Source: Pseudoxanthomonas dokdonensis (GTDB taxonomy: Bacteria; Pseudomonadota; Gammaproteobacteria; Xanthomonadales; Xanthomonadaceae). From it: a stretch of DNA of 64,000 nt. The notes beneath the pieces are model-generated. The model did not search any database. It was not told the origin of the DNA and saw only the letters and a program-made list of their open reading frames with translations. Both the position numbers and the translations under genes were made by a program. The stretch lies in the NCBI RefSeq assembly GCF_001431405.1, contig NZ_LDJL01000011.1, positions 496,001 through 560,000 of the forward strand, written 5' to 3'. Position 1 is the stretch's first letter. The number at the start of each line of letters is the position of its first letter. This document shows positions 43,605-51,495 of this stretch, piece after piece.

Positions 43605-43670
43605 CGCAACGCTGTGTTACGATTATAGGCGTAACAACCTGTTGCGCATGCCGTAACTGTCCGTTACGAT
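43605..43670 (+). promoter_or_regulatory. left operator: three 17-bp sites and rightward early promoter
   Basis: CGCAACGCTGTGTTACG (43605-43621), CGTAACAACCTGTTGCG (43630-43646) and the perfect palindrome CGTAACTGTCCGTTACG (43652-43668), the same consensus as the cro-side operator. A promoter with -35 TTGCGC (43642-43647), 17-bp spacer and -10 TACGAT (43665-43670) overlaps the last two sites and would drive the plus-strand operon starting at 43726. Confidence 0.82.
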
Positions 43671-43725
43671 CCTCCCATCGCCCCAACGCACCCCGGATCG
43701 CCGGGCTGGGGCCAGGGAGAACGGG

Positions 43726-44106
43726 ATGAGCCAGAAACGCACCTACCTCTGCCCGGACTGTGACGGGTACGGCGAGACAGTTCACAACGACACGAACCCG
43801 TATGGCTACGGCCCGGACCCGCAGTGTGATGTAGAGGTCGAGTGCCGCAACTGCGACGGCAGCGGCGTCATCGTCAGCGAGTATGACGACACCCTGCAGC
43901 CGTGGAATGGCACCAGCGGTCGCATGGGATCACGCCCTGCGTCTCGCCCCGACCCGCTCATCACGATGGCCCGCTGGCGCGGAAAGCTGCGCGGCCATCC
44001 GACCTCGCCGTCCGCCAACCTCTACTACGGCTATGCCCGTCAGATTGCGGTGAGCCCTGTTGCTTTACCCGACATGCGCCCGGTGGCGATGGGGCGTGCG
44101 GCATGA
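43726..44106 (+). CDS. phage protein with DnaJ-like zinc-finger motifs
   Basis: 126 residues. Two CxxCxGxG-type motifs (CPDCDGYGET, CRNCDGSGVI) form a zinc-finger pair like the DnaJ central domain; the C-terminal region is basic (MARWRGKLRGHP). First gene after the second operator, with a strong GGGAGAACGGG ribosome site. Unknown function. Confidence 0.72.
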   Translation: MSQKRTYLCPDCDGYGETVHNDTNPYGYGPDPQCDVEVECRNCDGSGVIVSEYDDTLQPWNGTSGRMGSRPASRPDPLITMARWRGKLRGHPTSPSANLYYGYARQIAVSPVALPDMRPVAMGRAA

Positions 44107-44264
44107 CCACCCCAACACCCCTAATGCAGCGCCTGGACGCCGATTTCGCCGAAATGTTCGGCTATGGCCGAGATGCCGCGCCGCTGTTCGGCACTGACGT
44201 AATCCCCAGCAACCGGGACATTGAGCGGACCTTGAATAGCCGGATGGAGGTTGGTCATGAGTAA
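44103..44264 (+). CDS. small phage protein
   Basis: 53 residues: MTTPTPLMQRLDADFAEMFGY, ATGA overlap with the preceding gene. Acidic. Unknown function, likely co-translated. Confidence 0.65.
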   Translation: MTTPTPLMQRLDADFAEMFGYGRDAAPLFGTDVIPSNRDIERTLNSRMEVGHE

Positions 44265-44514
44265 GTCTGGCCTAAAGGCGTCGTTTTCTCGTTGTCCGGA
44301 GACCTGCCCGGAGGTTGACAGGATCATGTCTGAGGCGGTCGAGGAAATTAAGCGCCGAGGGACCGAGCGTCTACGCGAGGCGCTAACCGATGCGTGCGAG
44401 GAATTGGAAGAAATGGAATCTCGCCTCAATGAGGCTAACGACAAAATCAGCAAGCTTGAGGATGAAGTTAGCGATTTAAAGGGCGCCATCAGGGAGATTG
44501 AAAATGGTCAGTGA
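44257..44514 (+). CDS. coiled-coil phage protein
   Basis: 85 residues from MSKSGLKASFSRCPETCPEV. Residues 30-85 form a long charged coiled coil (DACEELEEMESRLNEANDKISKLEDEVSDLK). Overlaps both neighbours. Unknown function. Confidence 0.7.
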   Translation: MSKSGLKASFSRCPETCPEVDRIMSEAVEEIKRRGTERLREALTDACEELEEMESRLNEANDKISKLEDEVSDLKGAIREIENGQ

Positions 44515-44713
44515 CCCCCATGAATGGAAGTGCCAGGACCGGCTTTGGTTCTGGCGCTATGAGCTTCACCGGGCACGCCGCTGGTTCCGCCGAAACGGCT
44601 ATCGGCTTGCCTGCATCGCAGTCGCGGCGCTGGTGGTCTACGCCGTCAGTCTGCGCGCCGCCGAAATCCATGCCGGCATCGGGACCGGCGCAATCAGCTC
44701 AGTGAGGGGATAG
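44504..44713 (+). CDS. small single-span membrane protein
   Basis: 69 residues from MVSDPHEWKCQDRLWFW. A basic amphipathic region (HRARRWFRRNGYR) precedes one transmembrane helix (LACIAVAALVVYAVSL). Starts within the coiled-coil gene; early lytic expression expected. Candidate host-modifying protein. Confidence 0.65.
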   Translation: MVSDPHEWKCQDRLWFWRYELHRARRWFRRNGYRLACIAVAALVVYAVSLRAAEIHAGIGTGAISSVRG

Positions 44714-44715
44714 CC

Positions 44716-44901
44716 ATGCAACTCACGCACCTGTCTTTCCAACACGTTCCGCGCCATCGCTCGCCACTTGCGCCCACCAACGAACAGCGCGTGCGCAGCT
44801 GGCGAAACCTTCTCCCCGTGGTGCATGCCAATTCGCACCGGTGGGATTTTCAGAAGTCAACCACTAACCGTCCAGGAGGACGCCATGAAATTCGACGTTA
44901 A
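44716..44901 (+). CDS. possible small phage protein
   Basis: 61 residues, MQLTHLSFQHVPRHRSPLAP..., with a good AGGGG ribosome site but an unremarkable Arg/His-rich composition. Overlaps the start of the pentapeptide gene by 17 nt. Could be spurious. Confidence 0.45.
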   Translation: MQLTHLSFQHVPRHRSPLAPTNEQRVRSWRNLLPVVHANSHRWDFQKSTTNRPGGRHEIRR

Positions 44902-45496
44902 GAACCGCTGGTCTGGTGAGGTGCAATATTCGTGCGAGTTGACCGCCGAAATCGCGGGCAAGTCTTACGGGCTGCAACTCGGTTTTGCGGTGAAGTCCGC
45001 TCATGCGAGCGGTGCCGACCTGCGCGGTGCCGACCTGAGCGGTGCCGACCTGCGCGGTGCCGACCTGCGCGGTGCCGACCTGCGCGGTGCCGACCTGCGC
45101 GATGCCGACCTGAGCGATGCCGACCTGAGCGGTGCCGTCCTGCGCGGTGCCGACCTGCGGGTCTGCCCGATCACCATTCCCAACATTCACCAAGCGGTCT
45201 ACGCGGCAGCGTCCCAGCCGGCGGCGCTCGAAATGGGATCTTGGCATGCCTGTGACACCACGCATTGCCGGGCCGGGTGGGTTGTGCATTTGGCTGGCGA
45301 TGGTGGCAGAGCGCTCGAATGGGCGCTCGGAACGCCGGCAGCGGCAGCCGTCATCTACATGGCCAGCGACCCGCAGTTGGAGCGGATTCCCGACTTTTAC
45401 TGTGACAACAAAGCCGCGCTTGAGGATATGCGCCGACTGGCTGAAATCGAAGAAACCAAAGCGCCGCGCAGTGCGGCAAAGGATTCGCACAAGTGA
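44885..45496 (+). CDS. pentapeptide-repeat protein
   Basis: 203 residues from MKFDVKNRWSGEVQYSCEL, with AGGAGG 6 nt upstream. Residues 43-93 are ten tandem A-D-L-(R/S)-(G/D) pentapeptides, about 2.5 coils of a right-handed beta helix. A C-terminal domain follows with HACDTTHCRAGWVVHLAGDGGRALE and RIPDFYCDNKAALEDMRRLAE. Longer pentapeptide proteins mimic DNA and can protect or inhibit gyrase; this one is short and its target is unknown. Confidence 0.82.
   Translation: MKFDVKNRWSGEVQYSCELTAEIAGKSYGLQLGFAVKSAHASGADLRGADLSGADLRGADLRGADLRGADLRDADLSDADLSGAVLRGADLRVCPITIPNIHQAVYAAASQPAALEMGSWHACDTTHCRAGWVVHLAGDGGRALEWALGTPAAAAVIYMASDPQLERIPDFYCDNKAALEDMRRLAEIEETKAPRSAAKDSHK
45008..45160 (+). repeat. 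15-bp tandem repeat encoding pentapeptides
   Basis: Ten near-perfect units of GGTGCCGACCTGCGC, with AGC/CGC and GGT/GAT variants. Such identical repeats are prone to slippage, so copy number may vary between isolates. Confidence 0.85.
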
Positions 45497-46311
45497 GCAA
45501 CCTCGCCACCATCCCGCCGCAGGGATCGCCCGCACAACCACGCCAGCAGATGGACTTCAGCCCGCAGACCTTCGACCAGGCGCTGACCTTCTGCGACTAC
45601 CTGGCCGACAGCGACCTGGTGCCGAAAGACTTCAAGGGCAAGCCGGCGAACTGCCTGATTGCCATGCAGTGGGGCGCCGAGCTTGGCTTGAAGCCGCTTC
45701 AGGCTGTGCAGAATATCGCCATCATCAACGGTCGCCCCGCGTTGTGGGGTGACGCGGTCATCGCGCTGGTGCGCAGCTCGCCGCTTTGCGAGTACATCAC
45801 CGAGAGCGATGACGGCAAGGCCGCAACGTGCCGGGTCAAGCGCCGCGGCGAACCTGAAGAAGTCCGCATCTTCAGCATGGATGACGCCAAGGCTGCCGGC
45901 CTGGCTGGCAAGCAAGGGCCGTGGACGCAGTACCCCAAGCGCATGCGGCAGATGCGCGCTCGCGCCTTCGCGCTGCGTGACGTGTTCCCGGACGTGCTGA
46001 AGGGCATGCCAATCGCAGAAGAAATCATGGACATTCAGCCGGCGGGCGAGCAACGCGCCGTGGCCGCCGTGGTTTCTCAGCCTGCCGCGTACCCCGCCGA
46101 GGACTTCGCCCGGAACCTGCCGAGCTGGCGCGGCGTGATCGAGTCCGGTCGCAAGACCGCTGACCAGATCGTCGCGATGGTCAGCAGCAAGGGCCAGCTG
46201 AGCGCCGAACAGATCGACGCCATCCGCGCGCCGTTCGAGCCCGCGCCGGCCGAGTCCAGCGAGAACCCCGACTTCCCCCTTTCCAGCGATAACCAGGAGC
46301 CGCAGGCATGA
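45493..46311 (+). CDS. RecT-family single-strand annealing protein
   Basis: 272 residues from a GTG overlapping the preceding stop (GTGA). Core: FSPQTFDQALTFCDYLADSDLVPKDFKGKPANCLIAMQWGAELGLKPLQAVQNIAIINGRPALWGDA, the RecT/Bet-like pattern, followed by MRARAFALRDVFPDVLKGM. C-terminal third is a flexible linker and acidic tail. Acts with the exonuclease two genes downstream in phage recombination. Confidence 0.88.
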   Translation: MSNLATIPPQGSPAQPRQQMDFSPQTFDQALTFCDYLADSDLVPKDFKGKPANCLIAMQWGAELGLKPLQAVQNIAIINGRPALWGDAVIALVRSSPLCEYITESDDGKAATCRVKRRGEPEEVRIFSMDDAKAAGLAGKQGPWTQYPKRMRQMRARAFALRDVFPDVLKGMPIAEEIMDIQPAGEQRAVAAVVSQPAAYPAEDFARNLPSWRGVIESGRKTADQIVAMVSSKGQLSAEQIDAIRAPFEPAPAESSENPDFPLSSDNQEPQA

Positions 46312-46799
46312 AGGAGCTGTCGGTTGACCGGTTGAAGGCGGTTCTCCGCTATGAGCCCGAGACCGGCCTTTTCTTCTGGGTGAACCCTCCCAAGAACCAC
46401 CCTCGGCTCAATGAATACGTTGCCGGAGGGATATCCACTGGCTACGTAATGATCAAAGTCGATGGTCAGAAGTACAAGGCGCATCGCCTTGCCTGGCTCT
46501 ACATGCACGGCGCCTGGCCCGAGATGGACATCGATCATGCGAACGGCTCTCCGCTCGACAACCGGATCGCAAATCTGCGTCTCGCAACGAATCCGCAGAA
46601 CCAGGCAAACCGTCGCCGCGACCACGGCAAAGACACGCCAAAGGGCGTTCGGAGGCTGCCAAGAGGCAGCTACCAGGCGCGCATCACGATAGACCACAAG
46701 CAGATCTGTCTCGGCACGTTCGATACCGAAGACCAAGCACAGGCGGCATATCTGGCCGCCTCTCAAGACCACTACAAAGACTTCGCGAGGGCAGCATGA
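46308..46799 (+). CDS. HNH endonuclease with AP2 domain
   Basis: 163 residues. HNH domain: YEPETGLFFWVNPP, AHRLAWLYMHGAWP, MDIDHANGSPLDNRIANLRLAT; AP2-type tail: KGVRRLPRGSYQARITIDHKQICLGTFDTEDQAQAAYL. It is inserted between recT and the exonuclease genes with 4-nt overlaps on both sides, as free-standing homing endonucleases often are. Confidence 0.88.
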   Translation: MKELSVDRLKAVLRYEPETGLFFWVNPPKNHPRLNEYVAGGISTGYVMIKVDGQKYKAHRLAWLYMHGAWPEMDIDHANGSPLDNRIANLRLATNPQNQANRRRDHGKDTPKGVRRLPRGSYQARITIDHKQICLGTFDTEDQAQAAYLAASQDHYKDFARAA

Positions 46800-48445
46800 T
46801 TACCGTAGAACTCATTCAAGGCAGCGAGTTGTGGCATGCCCACCGCGCCCAGCATTTCAACGCCAGCGACGCGCCGGCCATGATGGGTTGCTCGCCGTAC
46901 AAGACCCGCGCCCAGTTGTTGCGCGAAGTCGCCACCGGCAACGTGCAGGAAGTCGATGCCGCCACGCAACGCCGGTTTGATGACGGCCACCGGTATGAGG
47001 CATTGGCGCGGCCGATTGCCGAGCAAATCATCGGCGAGGACTTGTACCCCTGCGTGGGCGTGGCCGATCACCTTCCCTACTCGGCCAGCTTCGATGGACT
47101 GACGCTGCTGGAGGACATCGCGTTCGAACACAAGTCGCTCAACGACGACCTGCGCCTGTCGATGGCTGATGGCTGCACTGGCGCCGACCTGCCCAAGCAC
47201 TACCGCGTCCAGATGGAGCATCAACTGCTGGTGTCCGGCGCGGAGCGCGTGCTGTTCATGGCGTCGAAGTGGAGCGGTGATGAACTGGTCGAAGAGCGCC
47301 ATTGCTGGTACGTCAGCGACGACGCCTTGCGTGCCGAGCTTCTGGCTGGCTGGCTGCAATTCTCCGATGACCTCGCCGCCTACGAGCCGGAGCCAGCCGC
47401 CGCGCCCACCCCTGCCGGCCGCGCCCCAGACCAGCTGCCGGCACTGCACATCGAAGTCACCGGGATGGTGACGGCTTCGAACCTGCGCGAGTGGAGGGAC
47501 GCCGCCATCGCGGTATTCCAGGGCATCAACTCCGACCTGCAGACCGACCAGGATTTTGCCGACGCCGAGAAAACCGTGAAGTGGTGCGGTGACATCGAGG
47601 ACCAGCTCAAAGCCGCCAAGCAGCACGCCCTGAGCCAGACGGCCAGCATTGATGAGTTGTTCCGCACCATCGACGCCATCAGCGCAGAAGCGCGCACGAA
47701 GCGCCTGGAGCTGGACAAGCTGGTCAAGTCCCGCAAGGACGAGCGGCGCACCGAGATTGGCAACGCGGGGCGCCGGGCGGTGCTGGAACACGTCCGCGTC
47801 ATCAACGAGAGCCTGGGCGAGCATGCCATCACCGCGCCGGCCACGCTGGTGGCTGACTTGGGCGCAGCCATGAAGGGCAAGAAGTCCTTTGCCAGCATGC
47901 AGGACGCCATCGACACAGTTGTGGCCAACGCGAAAATCGAATCCAGCCAGACGGCCGATCGCGTCCGCGCCAACATGGCCCTGCTGGAGAGGGAAGGTAG
48001 CGAGTTCGCCAGCCTGTTCCCTGACCGCGTGGCGCTGTGCGCGAACAAGGCGCCCGACGACCTGCGCAACCTCATCAGCACCCGCGTGGCTGACCACCAG
48101 GCGAAGCTGGAAGCCGAACGCGAACGTATCCGGAAGGAAGAGGCCGACAAGTTGGCGAAGGAACAGGCCGCGCCAGTCACGCCGGAGCCGGTCGCCGTCA
48201 AGCAACCGGACCCGCCGGCCATTCCGCGTCGCTCTGAATCCGTGCCAGCGTCCGTGAAGGTCAAGTTGGGCGACATCAACGCCCGCATCGCACCGCTGAG
48301 CATCAGCGCTGATGGCCTCGCGCAACTGGGCTTCGATCCGGTAGCGACCGAGCGCGGCGCGAAGTTGTACCGGGAATCGGACATGCCGGCGATGTTGCGC
48401 GCAATGACCAGCCTGCTGTCGCGGGCCATCCCGAAAGCCGCCTAA
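46796..48445 (+). CDS. YqaJ-like/RecE-type phage exonuclease with long C-terminal extension
   Basis: 549 residues. Residues 1-200 are a lambda-exonuclease/YqaJ fold: LIQGSELWHAHRAQHFNASDAPAMMG, RFDDGHRYEALARPI, ASFDGLTLLEDIAFEHKSLN (catalytic D...ExK) and YRVQMEHQLLVSGAERVLFM. Residues 220-470 are a coiled-coil region with a DUF1351-like look. It resects double strand ends to provide substrate for RecT. Confidence 0.86.
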   Translation: MITVELIQGSELWHAHRAQHFNASDAPAMMGCSPYKTRAQLLREVATGNVQEVDAATQRRFDDGHRYEALARPIAEQIIGEDLYPCVGVADHLPYSASFDGLTLLEDIAFEHKSLNDDLRLSMADGCTGADLPKHYRVQMEHQLLVSGAERVLFMASKWSGDELVEERHCWYVSDDALRAELLAGWLQFSDDLAAYEPEPAAAPTPAGRAPDQLPALHIEVTGMVTASNLREWRDAAIAVFQGINSDLQTDQDFADAEKTVKWCGDIEDQLKAAKQHALSQTASIDELFRTIDAISAEARTKRLELDKLVKSRKDERRTEIGNAGRRAVLEHVRVINESLGEHAITAPATLVADLGAAMKGKKSFASMQDAIDTVVANAKIESSQTADRVRANMALLEREGSEFASLFPDRVALCANKAPDDLRNLISTRVADHQAKLEAERERIRKEEADKLAKEQAAPVTPEPVAVKQPDPPAIPRRSESVPASVKVKLGDINARIAPLSISADGLAQLGFDPVATERGAKLYRESDMPAMLRAMTSLLSRAIPKAA

Positions 48446-48531
48446 CTCTCCCCCGCCAAGGACGGCACCCGCACTGGCCGGGCCTCATAAGCCAGCAACC
48501 ATTCACTGAAATCGAAATAGCAGGTGGCCGC

Positions 48532-48846
48532 ATGAAGGAATTCAACCAAACGCTGTTCGGGTCCACACAGGGCGACTACTTCGGCTCGCGCATGTTCCAG
48601 GCGCGGACGCACGCAGGCATCGAACGCAAGGACGCCGCCGAGAGTATCGGCATCTCCGTCGGTCAGCTTGGCCGTATCGAGCGGGGGGGGGTAAGGATGG
48701 TCAGCGACCCAACCACCATTGTTCGCGCCGCCCGCCTTTATGGGGTGTCGGACGTGTGGCTGTACGGCGGAAGCGCGGCAAGCTCCAAGCATGTCCCGGA
48801 TTGGTATCAGGTCAGGGCGCGCAAATCGCAGCGGGTGGCGGCATGA
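48532..48846 (+). CDS. XRE-family HTH phage regulator
   Basis: 104 residues. HTH around 30-55 (HAGIERKDAAESIGISVGQLGRIERGG), then a C-terminal VRAARLYGVSDVWLYGG that recalls many phage Cro/CI-type N-terminal domains. It sits 86 nt after the exonuclease with no gene in between. Possibly a second regulator of the operon. Confidence 0.75.
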   Translation: MKEFNQTLFGSTQGDYFGSRMFQARTHAGIERKDAAESIGISVGQLGRIERGGVRMVSDPTTIVRAARLYGVSDVWLYGGSAASSKHVPDWYQVRARKSQRVAA

Positions 48847-49004
48847 ACCAACCGCAGCTGCCGATGCCCGACCCGCACATGGCGCAAGTCTGGCGAATCG
48901 CTGCAGAGACGGCGCGCATCGATACCGCATTCACCCGCCGCGAGCGCGAGGAGCGGGCGGCCTATTACGAGCGACAGGCTCAACAATTCGAGGGGACGAA
49001 ATGA
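48843..49004 (+). CDS. small helical phage protein
   Basis: 53 residues, MNQPQLPMPDPHMAQVWRIAAE..., ATGA overlaps at both ends. Charged helix (TAFTRREREERAAYYERQAQQF). Unknown. Confidence 0.65.
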   Translation: MNQPQLPMPDPHMAQVWRIAAETARIDTAFTRREREERAAYYERQAQQFEGTK

Positions 49005-49285
49005 CCGAAATCACACCTGCCGGCTGGGGCTGGCATCCGAAGGCACCGATAGGCGAAGTTACTGCCGATGACCTGCCGGACGTGGACTATCACGCGCTGC
49101 CCAAGCATGGCCGTAACGGCAGGGGCGCGGCGTTGGTCACTGCGCTGTCAGCCCTTCCTTTCGTGCGCCGAATCCAACCACGCCACCTCACGCAGCGCTA
49201 CGGCATAGCGCAGTCGCAGGCGTCGGATTATCTGGCACGCGCTAAGTTCGGCGATGACCGGCGCGGAGGTGAGCGTCATGCGTGA
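49001..49285 (+). CDS. small phage protein with HTH
   Basis: 94 residues from MTEITPAGWGWHPKAPIG. C-terminal helix-turn-helix (PRHLTQRYGIAQSQASDYLARAKFG). ATGA overlap with the preceding gene. Unknown target. Confidence 0.68.
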   Translation: MTEITPAGWGWHPKAPIGEVTADDLPDVDYHALPKHGRNGRGAALVTALSALPFVRRIQPRHLTQRYGIAQSQASDYLARAKFGDDRRGGERHA

Positions 49286-49364
49286 TTCCAGGAGAACTCC
49301 GCCATACGGACGAGGCCAGCGGTCGTTCGTGACCCTGCGCGAAATCAATGGAGAAACGAAATGA
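49278..49364 (+). CDS. 28-residue basic peptide ORF
   Basis: ATG at 49278 to TGA at 49362-49364 encodes MRDSRRTPPYGRGQRS then FVTLREINGETK. Its start overlaps the end of the upstream gene and its stop overlaps the next ATG (ATGA), filling the only gap in a chain of coupled genes. Too short to be certain. Confidence 0.4.
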   Translation: MRDSRRTPPYGRGQRSFVTLREINGETK

Positions 49365-50023
49365 CCACCCCCAAGAATGAGAGTTTGCCGGAGTTGGTTG
49401 CGCGGTGGCGTGCCAGAGCCGATGCGATCAGCGTGTCCGGGACGTGGAGCGGCGACTCCGTTGCTGGTTTCATCCGTTATTGTGCTGACGATCTGCAAGC
49501 CGCCCTCGCCCGCGAAGCGAGCCGGGAGGGTGTGGGTAGCGATAGCGTCCTCATCCGCGTCTATCGCCCTGAAGGATACGATGACGTACACCCCGAAATC
49601 CTGCTGGACGACCTGAAAATTCATCCTGACTTCCGCCCGGAGATTGTCATCCAGCCAGAGCCTGTTGTGAGCGGGGGTGTTGAGCAGCAGGTCAGCACCG
49701 TCGCGAAGCTAATCGCCGACCATGTCGGCCACGGCATGCGCGAGAAGTGCGAGGCGGTCGCCATGCAGGTTATCGCCGCCATGAGCGAAGCCAAGCCGCA
49801 GGCGGGAGGGTATGTTCAGGATGTATGCAAGTGGTCGCAGCAGGATGAGGGCTACGAAGTTTTCAGCACGTCGTGCGGGCGCGAGTTTGAATTGAACGAT
49901 GGTGCAGATGGAGGCGTGAGTATTCCGTTTTGTCCATTCTGCGCACGCCGGATTGAAGGTAGCGCGTGGACGCGGGGTGATGAAATCGCCGCAGCCGCCA
50001 AGACTTCCGGAGATGCGGAATGA
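49361..50023 (+). CDS. phage protein with C-terminal zinc ribbon
   Basis: 220 residues. N-terminal helices (LVARWRARADAI, FIRYCADDLQAALAREASREG), middle TVAKLIADHVGHGMREKCEAVAMQVIAAM, and a C-terminal zinc ribbon made of C-x-W...STSCGREF and FCPFCARRIEG. Looks like a mosaic of phage segments; the function is unknown. Confidence 0.72.
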   Translation: MTTPKNESLPELVARWRARADAISVSGTWSGDSVAGFIRYCADDLQAALAREASREGVGSDSVLIRVYRPEGYDDVHPEILLDDLKIHPDFRPEIVIQPEPVVSGGVEQQVSTVAKLIADHVGHGMREKCEAVAMQVIAAMSEAKPQAGGYVQDVCKWSQQDEGYEVFSTSCGREFELNDGADGGVSIPFCPFCARRIEGSAWTRGDEIAAAAKTSGDAE

Positions 50024-50253
50024 ACGGTCGGATCCATCCGCTACACAGCTCGGTGGCGCGAGAGAGGCTGCACCGCATTCATGGCATGGATCGCATGATC
50101 ATGACCGAGGAGCAGCGCGAGGTGATTGAAGATCTGTCACTGTCCATCTTCACCGACATGGTGAACACAGGGCAGACGTTTCAGGCCGCGCTATCCGCGA
50201 TCTACCTGTCGGGGCTACAGCACGCCGCCAAGGCTTCCGGGGAGGGTGAGTGA
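50020..50253 (+). CDS. small phage protein
   Basis: 77 residues; MTEEQREVIEDLSLSIFTDMVNTGQTFQAALSAIYLSGLQHAA is a helical core that recurs in phage genomes. ATGA overlap upstream. An internal ATG (MDRMIMTEEQ) is an alternative start. Confidence 0.68.
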   Translation: MNGRIHPLHSSVARERLHRIHGMDRMIMTEEQREVIEDLSLSIFTDMVNTGQTFQAALSAIYLSGLQHAAKASGEGE

Positions 50254-50939
50254 TGCTGACTGCCAGGCGTTCGAGTAGGTCATGGACTAGCGACCAGATC
50301 GAATCGCTGAAGATCAACTTCGCGGATTGGCCGACGTATTTGGTTGCATTCGTCTGCGGCCACAGCTACAGCGCCACTGCTGCAAAGGCTGCCCAACTTG
50401 GGTTGAAGAAATCGGCTGAATTCCTGCAAGGCCCGTCGTCGGGTCGACTTGACGGAAAGCGAGGTTCCGCGTGTCGCTTCCAGAAAGGTCACGGTACATG
50501 GAATAAGGGCACCAAGGGTGTCACCGGCACCCATCCAAATTGCCGGAGAACGCAGTTCCGCAAAGGTGATCGCCGAGGTGCGGCCAGTCGCAACTATGTA
50601 CCCATAGGCACTACGCGCATTACCAGGGACGGAATGCTAGAGCGGAAAATCACGGATGACCCGGAAATTTACCCCGCGAGGCGATGGGTGGCTGTGTCTC
50701 GTTTAGTGTGGGAGGCGCAGTATGGCGTTATCCCATCGGGGCACGCAGTGGTGTTCAAAAAAGGTATGGCGACGACAGATGAGGCGTGCATCACCACTGA
50801 CGCGCTGGAATTAGTGTCACGAGCAGAGCTCATGCGTCGCAACAGCTACCACACTCGCTACCCGAAAGAAGTTGGCCGCCTGATTCAACTGAAGGGCGCG
50901 TTAAATAGAAAGATTAATGCCAGGAGCAAAAAAGCATGA
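50253..50939 (+). CDS. HNH-type phage endonuclease or DNA-binding protein
   Basis: 228 residues. N-terminal Myb-like/HTH part (SSRSWTSDQIESLKINFADWPTYLVAFVCGHSYSATAAKAAQLGL), then FQKGHGTWNKGTKGV, TQFRKGDRRGAA, a beta region (GTTRITRDGMLERKI) and VSRLVWEAQYGVIPSGHAVVFKKGMATTDEACITTDALELVSRAELMRRN, the HNH_3-like layout. Third HNH-type gene of the prophage. The codon usage is visibly lower in GC than its neighbours. Confidence 0.78.
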   Translation: MLTARRSSRSWTSDQIESLKINFADWPTYLVAFVCGHSYSATAAKAAQLGLKKSAEFLQGPSSGRLDGKRGSACRFQKGHGTWNKGTKGVTGTHPNCRRTQFRKGDRRGAASRNYVPIGTTRITRDGMLERKITDDPEIYPARRWVAVSRLVWEAQYGVIPSGHAVVFKKGMATTDEACITTDALELVSRAELMRRNSYHTRYPKEVGRLIQLKGALNRKINARSKKA

Positions 50940-51190
50940 AGAACAAGATGAGTGACGTTCGCGACCATCTGGTATCCATGCTGGAACAGTTAGGCGATCC
51001 AGACGTGAAGCCAGAGGTCATTGAGCGCGCAAAGGCAACCGCGTTGGTCGCCGGAACGTACATCAGTGCTGTCAAAACTGAGCTTGATGCATATCGATTA
51101 CATGACGAGATCGGCAAGATCCCAGGTTCCGTTGAAGCGCCTACGACGTTTCGGGCAATCGAAGGTGGTAAGCGCCAGGGGGCGGCATGA
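50936..51190 (+). CDS. conserved small phage protein
   Basis: 84 residues; MSDVRDHLVSMLEQLGDPDVKPEVIERAKATALVAGTYISAVKTELDAYRLH, a helical pattern found in many siphovirus/podovirus early regions. ATGA overlap. Function unknown. Confidence 0.72.
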   Translation: MKNKMSDVRDHLVSMLEQLGDPDVKPEVIERAKATALVAGTYISAVKTELDAYRLHDEIGKIPGSVEAPTTFRAIEGGKRQGAA

Positions 51191-51495
51191 CCCACGACAA
51201 ATTCAGCGAAGCTGAAGCAGCCCGACGGCTCGGCATCAGCAAAGCCACGCTCGCCCGTCAACGACTGGCTGGCATGGTTTCACCCATTCGAATCGGGCCG
51301 CGGGTCATCCGATACACGCAGCCCATTCTTGACGAGTACGAGCAACGATGCAGGAACGACCAGGACAAATCGGCGATTACTGGCTCAGCCAGCGCCCAGG
51401 ATCAAAGCAGTGGTGCCGGACGTGGTTCGACCGCACCACCCGACAGACAAAGCGCGCATCGCTTGGCACAAGCGATTTTCAAGAAGGCAAGCTGA
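51187..51495 (+). CDS. excisionase-like MerR-type HTH protein
   Basis: 102 residues. Winged helix near the start (FSEAEAARRLGISKATLARQRLAGMVSPIRIGPRVIRYTQPILDEYEQRC), the HTH_17/AlpA/Xis pattern. It precedes the integrase and overlaps its first 148 nt in another frame, so the C-terminal 45 residues are probably unstructured. Candidate directionality factor. Confidence 0.75.
   Translation: MTHDKFSEAEAARRLGISKATLARQRLAGMVSPIRIGPRVIRYTQPILDEYEQRCRNDQDKSAITGSASAQDQSSGAGRGSTAPPDRQSAHRLAQAIFKKAS

Noticed and set aside
45008-45160. Tandem repeats as a non-coding satellite
   Set aside because: The repeat is in frame and encodes a standard pentapeptide-repeat fold.
46772-48325. 517-codon minus-strand open frame opposite the exonuclease
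   Set aside because: Antisense to a well-supported YqaJ-type gene; no domain pattern.
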